From JANMMJ01 sp031373255 (GTDB taxonomy: Bacteria > Pseudomonadota > Alphaproteobacteria > Rhizobiales > Aestuariivirgaceae), in the NCBI GenBank assembly GCA_031373255.1, contig JANMMJ010000057.1:23613-87612 (forward strand): DNA of 64,000 nucleotides, written 5' to 3'. The notes under the pieces are model-generated. The model was not told the DNA's origin. It made no database searches and was given only the letters and a program-made list of their open reading frames with translations. Shown in pieces: positions 28,051 to 35,255 of this stretch (position 1 is the stretch's first letter; each line of letters starts with the position of its first letter). Made by a program: the position numbers and the translations under genes.

Positions 28051-28299
28051 GTGACCAAGATCAGCGCCACCGAAGCCAACCGGAATTTTTCGAAGCTCTT
28101 GGCCAAGGTGAGGAAAGGTAGACCGGCGGAAATTACGGTGCGGGGCGAAATCGTTGCCCGGCTTGAGCCGGTAACGCCGGTTAGCAGACGCCAAGAGGAA
28201 GAAAAGAAACGCAAGTGGGACGAATTCATTGAGCACTTGCGGAATCAACCGCCCATCGGCGTGCCGCGCGGCACCCGCGACGAACTCTATGATGACTGA
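28051..28299 (+). CDS. Phd/YefM-family antitoxin
   Basis: 82 residues. The N-terminal dimer and DNA-binding fold is typical of the prevent-host-death family: KISATEANRNFSKLLAKVRKG followed by AEITVRGEIVARLEP (shown here in two parts). The C-terminal, charged tail (RRQEEEKKRKWDEF onward) is the expected toxin-binding part. GTG at 28051 matches the family start; the frame opens at 28012, but that would include the palindrome. It precedes the PIN toxin by six bases. It probably represses its own promoter and neutralises the toxin. Confidence 0.82.
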   Translation: MTKISATEANRNFSKLLAKVRKGRPAEITVRGEIVARLEPVTPVSRRQEEEKKRKWDEFIEHLRNQPPIGVPRGTRDELYDD

Positions 28300-28305
28300 C
28301 CGGCC

Positions 28306-28764
28306 GTGACCCGCTTTTCGATTGACAGCAATATTCTGATTTATGCCGAAGGCACCGGCGATGCTGCGAAACGGACGGCAGCCATTGATATCGTCAGGCG
28401 GATCGGATTCGGCAATATTGTACTCTCCATGCAAGCGGTCGGCGAAGCAACACGCTGGATGATCAACCGTGCAAAACTTGAGCGGAAATTGGCGGTTTCA
28501 AGAATCGGGTGGTGGCTCGACCGCTGTATACCGTTGCCGGTGACAGTTCAGGCCTTCGAGAACGCACTGCGGCTGGTGGAGTCGCATGCGATTCAAGTAT
28601 GGGATGCCGTCATTCTGGCGAGCAGTGCTGAAGCGGAAGCGGACGTCCTGCTCAGCGAAGATATGCAGCATGGATTTCGCTGGAGCAATGTGACGATCAT
28701 AAATCCATTCCTGCTTTCAGAGGACGATCTCACAAAACTTGTTCCCCCAACAACACTTCATTGA
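28306..28764 (+). CDS. PIN-domain toxin, VapC-like ribonuclease
   Basis: 152 residues. The four acidic residues expected for the PIN active site are present: D7 in SIDSNILIY, E47 in AVGEATRW, D100 in VWDAVILAS, and D119 or E118 in LLSEDMQ. PIN toxins of this kind cleave RNA, often tRNA or rRNA, when not bound by antitoxin. It starts with GTG. The stop codon lies 14 bases before the dihydropyrimidinase ATG, so the pair is placed inside the pyrimidine operon and may be co-transcribed with that gene. Confidence 0.85.
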   Translation: MTRFSIDSNILIYAEGTGDAAKRTAAIDIVRRIGFGNIVLSMQAVGEATRWMINRAKLERKLAVSRIGWWLDRCIPLPVTVQAFENALRLVESHAIQVWDAVILASSAEAEADVLLSEDMQHGFRWSNVTIINPFLLSEDDLTKLVPPTTLH

Positions 28765-28778
28765 CCGGAGACAGCCCC

Positions 28779-30227
28779 ATGCCCACCACCCTCATTCGCG
28801 GCGGCACTGTCGTCAATCATGATTACTCGCATCGTGCCGACGTTCTGATCGAGGACGGGCGCATCGTGGCGATCGGCGAGAAGCTGTCAGGTACAGAGGT
28901 GATCGACGCCGGCGGCTGCTATGTGATGCCGGGCGGTATCGATCCCCATACCCACATGGAACTGATGTTCATGGGCACCGTCTCCGCCGATGATTTCGAG
29001 TGGGGCACCAAGGCAGCGCTCTCCGGCGGCACCACGATGATTGTCGACTTCTGCATTCCGGCACCGGGCGAATCCATGCTGGCCGCCTATCAGGCCTGGC
29101 GCCACAAGGCGGAAAAGGCCTGCACCGACTACTCCTTCCACATGGCTGTGACATCGTGGAGCCCGCAGGTCCACGATGAGATGGAAACCGTCGTCAAGAC
29201 CTACGGCATCAACACCTTCAAGCATTTCATGGCCTACAAGGGCGCACTCATGGTCAATGACGATGAGCTCTACAATTCCTTCAAGCGCTGCGCCCAGTTG
29301 GGTGCCCTTCCCCTTGTCCACGCCGAGAATGGCGATGTCGTCGCCCGCATGCAGGCCGATCTGTTGGCGCGCGGTGTCACCGGCCCCGAGGGCCATTCCT
29401 ATTCCAGGCCGCCCGAGGTCGAAGGTGAGGCCGCAAATCGCGCCATCATGATTGCCGATATGGCGGGCTCGCCGCTTTATATCGTCCACACCAGTTGCGA
29501 ACAGACCCATGACGCCATCCGCCGCGCCAAGATGGCGGGCCAGCGCGTCTATGGCGAGCCTCTCGTGCAGTATCTCGTTCTCGACGACAGTGAGTACCAG
29601 AACAAGGATTGGGATTATGCCGCGGGCCGCGTGATGTCACCGCCCTTCCGTAACAGGAAGCACCAGGATTCGCTTTGGGCGGGCCTGCAATCGGGCACGC
29701 TCTCGGTCGTGGCGACCGACCATTGCTCTTTTACCATCGCGCAGAAGCGCAATGGGGCCAGGAATTTCACCATGATCCCCAATGGCACGGGCGGCCTCGA
29801 AGACCGCTTGCCGGTGCTGTGGAACGCTGGCGTCAACTCCGGGCGGCTGACCAAGGAGGAATTCGTCGCCGTCACCTCGGCCAACATCGCCCGCATTCTC
29901 AACATGTATCCGAAGAAAGGCGCGGTTGCTGTTGGCAGCGATGCCGATCTGGTGATCTGGGATCCGGCGGCCACCAAGAAAATCACTGCCAGGAAGCAGA
30001 TCAGCCGCATCGAATACAACGTGTTTGAAGGCTACGAGTGCAAGGGCGCGCCGAAAACCGTGCTTTCGCGCGGCCGCGTCGCGTGGGATGAGGGCGATCT
30101 CCGCGCCAGGCCGGGAGACGGCGACTTTATCGCCAGGCAACCAAACGCTCCCGTCCACGTCGCCAACGCCATCTGGAAAGGCGTCACCCAGCCAAAGCCG
30201 GTGACCCGGGTTGAAGTGACGCCTTAA
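28779..30227 (+). CDS. hydA: Dihydropyrimidinase/D-hydantoinase
   Basis: 482 residues. All metal ligands of the family can be seen: H57 and H59 (PHTHME), carbamylated K154 (FMAYKG), H181 (LVHAENGD), H237 (YIVHTSCE) and D314 (ATDHCSF). It hydrolyses the ring amide of dihydrouracil, dihydrothymine or hydantoins to N-carbamoyl products in the cytoplasm. GGAG lies eight bases before the ATG. It follows the toxin gene closely. The matching N-carbamoyl amidohydrolase is at 37277. A decayed copy of its 3' end lies at 32011-32178. Confidence 0.92.
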   Translation: MPTTLIRGGTVVNHDYSHRADVLIEDGRIVAIGEKLSGTEVIDAGGCYVMPGGIDPHTHMELMFMGTVSADDFEWGTKAALSGGTTMIVDFCIPAPGESMLAAYQAWRHKAEKACTDYSFHMAVTSWSPQVHDEMETVVKTYGINTFKHFMAYKGALMVNDDELYNSFKRCAQLGALPLVHAENGDVVARMQADLLARGVTGPEGHSYSRPPEVEGEAANRAIMIADMAGSPLYIVHTSCEQTHDAIRRAKMAGQRVYGEPLVQYLVLDDSEYQNKDWDYAAGRVMSPPFRNRKHQDSLWAGLQSGTLSVVATDHCSFTIAQKRNGARNFTMIPNGTGGLEDRLPVLWNAGVNSGRLTKEEFVAVTSANIARILNMYPKKGAVAVGSDADLVIWDPAATKKITARKQISRIEYNVFEGYECKGAPKTVLSRGRVAWDEGDLRARPGDGDFIARQPNAPVHVANAIWKGVTQPKPVTRVEVTP

Positions 30228-30298
30228 GCGGTACCGGCCTTCCTTGCGCGCGGTTTTTCTTGCGGGACGTCCATCGCCCGTGTGAATATTCTTTCGCG

Positions 30299-31786
30299 AT
30301 GGCAAGAAAGCCGCAAATATCTCGTGAATCGCTCGAGCCTCTGGGCATTGCGAAGTTCGCCGATCTCGTCGTCGCGGAGTCCGCGCACAATCCTTCCTTT
30401 CGCAGAAGCGTGAACGCGGCCCTTGCGGCACTCAAGGGTCCGCAGGCCGTCGCCGCCCTCATTGACCGCAGATTGTCCGCCCTTGCCAGGGCACGCGGCT
30501 TCATCGATTGGGACAAGGCCCGCGATTTCGCCGCCGATCTCGACTCGACCCTTCAATCGATCAGCGGCGAGCTGGCCGCCGCCTATCCGGCCATGGCGGC
30601 GGAGCGCCTCATCGCCTTCGTGGCCACAAGCGCGCAGGTCTTCAAACGGATCGACGATTCGTCGGGCCATATCCAGGGAATTTATGAGGAAGCGATCGCG
30701 AAACTGGGGGGCATGGCGGCAGCCATGCCGGAGAAAGCCCGCCGCCTCCTGCCGGACATCGCAATGGCGAAACTGTCGGGCGACGAGCACGGCTATTTCG
30801 GAGACATTGTGGCCGGACTCGCACCCCACATTCCGCCCGATGCGCTCAAAGCCTGGGATAGCCGTCTCGCGGCGGAGTCCCCTGTGGTTGAGAAAAATGC
30901 GAAGGAAAGAGACTGGGGTCTGGCCGCCAGGGCCAGTCAGTTTCTGGCGGCGCGGCAACACATTGCCTTGGCGCTCGGCGATCTCGATCAAATCATCAAA
31001 CTGGAGGAAACCAGGGAACCGCGCCGGCGCGATCATAAGTCCGTCGCTACCCTTCTTCTGAAGGCCGGCCGTCATGAAGAAGCGCTGCACTGGATACGCC
31101 AGCGCGAAAAGGATGGCATTGCCTATATGTCGCGCACCATGCTGGCCGACCGGGCAGACGTGATCTACCCGATATTCTGGAACGGCGTGCCGCTTGAGGC
31201 GCAAATTCTCGATGCGCTTGACCGCAAGGACGAGGCGCAGGCGCTACGCTGGAATGCCTTCGAAAAAAACCTCAACCCGGCCTTCCTGCGCGAACATCTG
31301 CAACATGCCGATGACTTCGCCGAATTCGAAATTCTGGATCGCGCCTTCGCCATGGTGAATGGCGCGCCGCAGGTCTATGCGGCGCTTGAATTTTATCTGA
31401 AATGGCCGGAGCCGGAGAAAGCCGCGGACTTGATCGTCCGCCATCGCGAACGCTGGGATGGCAGGCATTATGACATTCTGGCCGAAGCCGCCGATATGCT
31501 GGAGCGCGGCTTCCCCGCCGCCGCTACTATTCTCTACCGCGCCCTCCTCAACGATATTCTCGTTAATGGCAAGTCCAAGGCTTATGGCCATGGCGCGCGT
31601 TATCTCTCGCGGCTCGATCGATTGGACGCCGAGATCGGGAGCTCCGCCATTCCGGGCCTCGCATCCCATGTCAACTACCGGCTCGAACTGACCCGCGCCC
31701 ATGGCCGGGAAAACCGCCTTCTGGGCCCAGGCGGCGTCACCCCGCCGGGGGTGAGTGGCGGCAATCGAACTATACTAGGATATTAA
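30299..31786 (+). CDS. DUF6880-like protein of unknown function, 3' end probably frameshifted
   Basis: 495 residues, alpha-helical, alanine- and leucine-rich, with TPR-like spacing in the second half (for example LLLKAGRHEEALHWI and AADLIVRHRERWDG). It resembles the uncharacterised DUF6880 group; there is no signal peptide or membrane helix. The last 20 residues look unnatural. Removing one base near 31706-31713 turns the end into HGRKTAFWAQAAS and a stop at about 31754, the kind of HGRK..FW ending I expect for this family. A frameshift mutation or a sequencing error is therefore likely. It sits 71 bases after the dihydropyrimidinase gene. Confidence 0.6.
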   Translation: MARKPQISRESLEPLGIAKFADLVVAESAHNPSFRRSVNAALAALKGPQAVAALIDRRLSALARARGFIDWDKARDFAADLDSTLQSISGELAAAYPAMAAERLIAFVATSAQVFKRIDDSSGHIQGIYEEAIAKLGGMAAAMPEKARRLLPDIAMAKLSGDEHGYFGDIVAGLAPHIPPDALKAWDSRLAAESPVVEKNAKERDWGLAARASQFLAARQHIALALGDLDQIIKLEETREPRRRDHKSVATLLLKAGRHEEALHWIRQREKDGIAYMSRTMLADRADVIYPIFWNGVPLEAQILDALDRKDEAQALRWNAFEKNLNPAFLREHLQHADDFAEFEILDRAFAMVNGAPQVYAALEFYLKWPEPEKAADLIVRHRERWDGRHYDILAEAADMLERGFPAAATILYRALLNDILVNGKSKAYGHGARYLSRLDRLDAEIGSSAIPGLASHVNYRLELTRAHGRENRLLGPGGVTPPGVSGGNRTILGY

Positions 31787-32010
31787 ACTCTAAATAGGCT
31801 TTTAAACGCAATATCCGGCCCGTACAGCCCGGTTTCCCGCCTGTCCGCACCCCACCCAGCCCAAATCACGCCAAAGGCCCCTGACCCGCCTTAAAACCCC
31901 GGCAAAAGGATGTTTACCACAGATTACAGGATTTAACTCACATTCAACTGCGCTCAACTCAACCCTCTTGCACGGTCTTCAGCCAGTAGGCGATTGGCAA
32001 TTATGGGAAC
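31787..32010. other. Intergenic stretch without a recognised gene
   Basis: About 224 bases between the DUF6880-like gene and the dihydropyrimidinase remnant; together with the remnant, the gene-free gap is 394 bases. It holds no open frame, hairpin or repeat that I can support, and its base composition changes abruptly within it. Confidence 0.4.
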
Positions 32011-32178
32011 CCCGCAGAAGATGGCCGCATAGAGTGGAAACAGGGCAATCTCCGCGCCAGTCCGGGCGACGGCGACTTCATCGCCAGGCAGCCCAACGCC
32101 CCGGTCCACGTCGCCAACGCCATCTGAAAAGGCATCACCAAGCCGAAGCGAGTGGAACGCGTAGAGGTGACGCCTTAG
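32011..32178 (+). pseudogene. Decayed 3' fragment of a second dihydropyrimidinase gene
   Basis: Reading from 32011 gives PAEDGRIEWKQGNLRASPGD, then DFIARQPNAPVHVANAI, a stop, and KGITKPKRVERVEVTP with a final stop. This is the C-terminus of the dihydropyrimidinase at 28779-30227. A hand alignment of the last 147 bases gives about 122 identities (83%). The tryptophan codon TGG has become TGA. No upstream part of the gene is present. The differences are mostly at third codon positions, so this was once a working paralogue or an older allele, not a recent duplication. Confidence 0.85.
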
Positions 32179-32180
32179 TC

Positions 32181-32945
32181 TTAAAACTGTAGTTCTTCTT
32201 GCTCGGTGTCATCCAGTCTGATGACCCCAAGCAGCTGCCAAGTCTGTGGCCTTTTGGCCATGTTACCTATGGCAAACACCATACCCTTTGCCGGGTAGCG
32301 CTCGTTAAATGTTTCATTCATCCAGCGCAGCGCCTCGACCTCATTCGTTCGATTCCGCTCTCGAAAGAACATGGCGTGAGTCTCCCAGTCGCCATCTTGG
32401 TAACTGTGCTTTCCATCTTCATCCTCAAATGAGAAGCGAAACTCGTATGGCGATGGTTCAAGCTCTGCGAGGCTCTGATCAAAGAATGATCCTTGCTGAG
32501 CTGCTGCTCGATATGCATCTCGCTCATCTTCAATCTCCACCGCTGATTTGGGTTTGAAGGTGAAGCGCGTGTTATGAGGTCGAATCAAGGCTAGCGACCG
32601 ACCCGCTTCAGCAGCGAGCCGTGCGGAGCCCACGACCAATCGATTGAGAAAACGTGGCCGGTCCTTCTCGGCAAACATCCCTTCGATGGCTATGCTCTCT
32701 TCATAAACATGGGAGCTTTCTGGACGCTTGTCGCGGGTTGGCTCACGATATTTGAACCCCACCCAATTCCAACGAGAAAAGCTTTGTTTACCCTGAAGGT
32801 GGCGAAACCTGATGGGATACAGTCTCTTCCATATGCCGTCTGCCGTGACGCCTGCGCAGCAAACCGTTTCGCCATACAGCTTGCTAGGCTGTGGCAGCGC
32901 TTTCACGAGAATGATGACGCGAGCGCTTTCTGGCGTGATCGACAT
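32181..32945 (-). CDS. Unrecognised protein paired with DUF488 gene
   Basis: 254 residues, no signal peptide or membrane helix. I recognise no family with certainty. Notable stretches are ARVIILVKALPQPSKLYGET, CAGVTADGIWKRLYP, FRHLQGKQSFSRWNWV and, near the end, AIGNMAKRPQTWQLLGVIRL. Base composition and codon use are clearly less G+C-rich than in neighbouring operons, which suggests transfer. The frame opens at a TTG at 32975, but I chose the ATG at 32945; either way it overlaps the upstream DUF488 gene by 62 or more bases, so the two are co-translated. A nucleic-acid- or nucleotide-related role can only be guessed. Confidence 0.65.
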   Translation of the reverse strand: MSITPESARVIILVKALPQPSKLYGETVCCAGVTADGIWKRLYPIRFRHLQGKQSFSRWNWVGFKYREPTRDKRPESSHVYEESIAIEGMFAEKDRPRFLNRLVVGSARLAAEAGRSLALIRPHNTRFTFKPKSAVEIEDERDAYRAAAQQGSFFDQSLAELEPSPYEFRFSFEDEDGKHSYQDGDWETHAMFFRERNRTNEVEALRWMNETFNERYPAKGMVFAIGNMAKRPQTWQLLGVIRLDDTEQEELQF

Positions 32946-33396
32946 AGCGAGTTGGGTCGTCTCCAAAAAGATCAAAAGAGCGGATTCCTTTGAGGCTCAT
33001 TTCGCTCGCAACAATTGATCTATGACACACGCTAGGGTCGCGCTCAAAGCAAAGCAAGCAAGAAGGAGCGTCTCTAATGACATTTTCTAAAGCCTGCAGG
33101 GCCTGTTGAGCTTCATTACCCGAAATGTGTTTCCCGTATACTCGTCGGAACTCTTCATACCGGCCAGCCCGAGCGGCTTCACGCCCAGATTTGGGATCAC
33201 CCAAAGCATCGAAGTGCAGATACGAAATGCCTTCCAGTTCAAGACGTGCCTTGAGGGCTTTTTTTGAGAAGCCCTTCTTCCGGGAGATTGCCACTGCACG
33301 AACATCGGCCAAAACTTGAATACCGACAGCTTTCAAGGTTTCGACAAATCTCTCGATATCCGTGCCTTCGTATCCAATGGTGTAGACAACAGTCAT
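32884..33396 (-). CDS. DUF488 family protein
   Basis: 170 residues. It has the DUF488 hallmarks: TIGYEGTDIERFV at the N-terminus, LADVRAVAISRKKGFS with the conserved arginine, LHFDALGDPK, and the cysteine motif LLCFERDPSVCHRSIVA. The family's biochemical role is not established to my knowledge; the CxxE...CHR motif suggests a catalytic or metal site. It overlaps the unrecognised downstream gene by at least 62 bases. Both have the same unusual composition, forming a two-gene accessory unit next to a pseudogene scar. Confidence 0.8.
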   Translation of the reverse strand: MTVVYTIGYEGTDIERFVETLKAVGIQVLADVRAVAISRKKGFSKKALKARLELEGISYLHFDALGDPKSGREAARAGRYEEFRRVYGKHISGNEAQQALQALENVIRDAPSCLLCFERDPSVCHRSIVASEMSLKGIRSFDLFGDDPTRYVDHARKRSRHHSRESAATA

Positions 33397-33638
33397 GATA
33401 AAAGTATCCCAACACCACGGTTTACAAGCGTTTAATACGGCTTCAAATCCGTTTGCAATGCACCATAGCCGCCTGAGTCATCGTTTCAAGCCAAAAGCCT
33501 CATTTCGAAGAAATAAGCCGCCACGTAGTCCTCTACCAATTTCACAAATATCTTGGCCTCGCCTCGAAACAATGGGGCGATAGTACTGCGAGCGATATGC
33601 TCATCATGCCGATCTCGAAGGTCACTCCGCGAGAATAG

Positions 33639-34037
33639 CTAACCCCGCATCGTGTTCCATGGCGCATCGGCGGCAACTTCGACCGATTCAAATCCATCGC
33701 CCACACAGGGGCCGAAAATTGCCAGCAGCGTGGCATCGCCTTTTCCAATGTTGAACGAAGCATGGACCATTCCAGCAGGGATGAAGGCCGAATCTCCGGC
33801 AGCGAGCACATGGCTGTCGCGGTCGACCCATTGTTCCACCGTGCCACTCAGGATGTAGATCACTTCCTCTTGCCGGGGATGCTTGTGAAAATTATGCCCG
33901 TCGCCGGGATTGAGGCCCGCCTTCACAATCGTCAACTGGCTCGTCTCGGTCACCTTTGGGGTGATCAGCATGGCGATCGTGCCAAATGGCAGCGGATCGT
34001 TCGAAATCTCGCTGGCGAACCTGAAACGGCTGGTCAT
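33639..34037 (-). CDS. Cupin-domain protein
   Basis: 132 residues forming a single cupin barrel. Motif 1 is GDGHNFHKHPRQEEVIYILSG, with the usual histidine-histidine-glutamate metal ligands, and motif 2 is FIPAGMVHASFN. It may be a small dioxygenase, isomerase or binding protein. GGAGGAG precedes the start. It follows the extradiol dioxygenase gene by 51 bases on the same strand, and is probably part of the same LacI-controlled operon, acting on the same aromatic or heterocyclic compound. Confidence 0.82.
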   Translation of the reverse strand: MTSRFRFASEISNDPLPFGTIAMLITPKVTETSQLTIVKAGLNPGDGHNFHKHPRQEEVIYILSGTVEQWVDRDSHVLAAGDSAFIPAGMVHASFNIGKGDATLLAIFGPCVGDGFESVEVAADAPWNTMRG

Positions 34038-34088
34038 GAGTGTTCTCCTCCAGGCGGGTGAGCGTATTGGTACTTCTGTACTTTGCCG

Positions 34089-35090
34089 TCAGGCAGCCTT
34101 AGCTGCATCCTGCTGCTGCGGCGCTGCCGGTGTACCATAGTTCCAGAACGAGTCAGGCATCGCTGAGCCGGTCCAGACAGCCGCTGGTGTTTGAATGTCG
34201 GAGGCCTTCCACACCACCGTCTTCCAGGCCGGGTCGAAAATCATGTATCCCGGATCGCCCATCACCTCGATGCGGTTGCCCCCAGGCTCCATGAGATAGA
34301 GGAACGTCGCCCCGCCGATGCCATGCCGGCCGGGGCCATGTTCGATCGCGATGCCCGCTTCCATTGCCAGTTCCGCCACATCGAACAGATGCTGCACCGA
34401 AGTGTAGTGATAGCAGACGTGGTGGAAGCGCCCGCGCATGGCGGTTGGCTCCGGCACAAGCGCGATATCGTGCGACAGGTTGGTGACACTGAGCCAGCTT
34501 GCCAGCGTTCGTTCACCATCATCGGTGACAACTTTTTCTCTTTCACGAAAGCCGAGAAGGTCCATCATGAAAGTGCTGCAGGCTGCCGTATCGGCGGTGA
34601 GCAGGTTGAGGTGGTCGATGCGGCGAACCGGGATTCCCGACCGGCTCCGCTTGAGGGTGCGATTGAGAAGCGGTGTTCCTTCGCCAGCCGGTGCGGCCGC
34701 ATAATCGACATCCCAAAGAAGCTCCATCACATGACCCTCAGGGGTCGTAAAGCGGTAGGCGCGGCCATGCCCCATCTCGTTGTCGATCCAGCCCCGCCCC
34801 AGTCCAGCCGAGTCAAGGGCTGCGACCCGGCGTTCAAGCGCCTGTGGGCTCCGCGCCCGCCACGCCACATGACCAAGTCCGGCCTGCGGCGCTGCGGTAA
34901 GCTTGAGCGAGTGATGATAGCGTTCCTCGTAGCCGCGAAGATACACCGAGGAGCCCCGGCGTTCCGTTTCGCTCATGCCCAGAATTTCCTTGAAGAATGC
35001 CGCGCTGGCCGTGAGATCAGGCGTCAGAAGCTCGATATGTGCAAGCTGGGCGACATCAAGGATGGGTTCGGGATCGTGATGATTGGTCAT
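34089..35090 (-). CDS. Extradiol (catechol 2,3-)dioxygenase-like, two-domain VOC protein
   Basis: 333 residues with two vicinal-oxygen-chelate repeats: an N-terminal domain starting AQLAHIELLTPDLTASAAFF and a C-terminal domain starting RRIDHLNLLTADTAACSTFM. Iron ligands are probably the histidine of IDHLNLL, the second histidine of RFHHVCYH, and the glutamate of GGNRIEVMGD. The family cleaves catechol-type rings next to the hydroxyls. The natural substrate is unknown. AGGAG lies at good spacing before the ATG at 35090; the frame is open to 35114. Two LacI-type operators lie upstream. Confidence 0.85.
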   Translation of the reverse strand: MTNHHDPEPILDVAQLAHIELLTPDLTASAAFFKEILGMSETERRGSSVYLRGYEERYHHSLKLTAAPQAGLGHVAWRARSPQALERRVAALDSAGLGRGWIDNEMGHGRAYRFTTPEGHVMELLWDVDYAAAPAGEGTPLLNRTLKRSRSGIPVRRIDHLNLLTADTAACSTFMMDLLGFREREKVVTDDGERTLASWLSVTNLSHDIALVPEPTAMRGRFHHVCYHYTSVQHLFDVAELAMEAGIAIEHGPGRHGIGGATFLYLMEPGGNRIEVMGDPGYMIFDPAWKTVVWKASDIQTPAAVWTGSAMPDSFWNYGTPAAPQQQDAAKAA

Positions 35091-35163
35091 GGCAACGCTC
35101 CTGTTGGTTGGCAAGGAAGGCGAGGCGCGAAGGCAGCTTCAACTCGATCTGGATCTATTGCTC

Positions 35164-35177
35164 TTGGATCGATCCAA
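35164..35177. promoter_or_regulatory. LacI-family operator 1
   Basis: TTGGATCGATCCAA is a perfect 14-base palindrome with the central CG typical of LacI-family sites. It lies in the gap between the dioxygenase operon and the divergent LacI regulator gene. Confidence 0.82.
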
Positions 35178-35216
35178 AGTACGATAACTTGGCAAAACAG
35201 CAGCGTCAAGATTAAA

Positions 35217-35232
35217 TTTGGATCGATCCAAA
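35217..35232. promoter_or_regulatory. LacI-family operator 2
   Basis: TTTGGATCGATCCAAA is a perfect 16-base palindrome containing the same core as operator 1. The two centres are 54 bases apart, about five helical turns. This site lies 24 bases before the lacI-type start, so it probably also gives autoregulation. Confidence 0.85.
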
Positions 35233-35255
35233 AAATACGCTACGTCTGGCTATAG

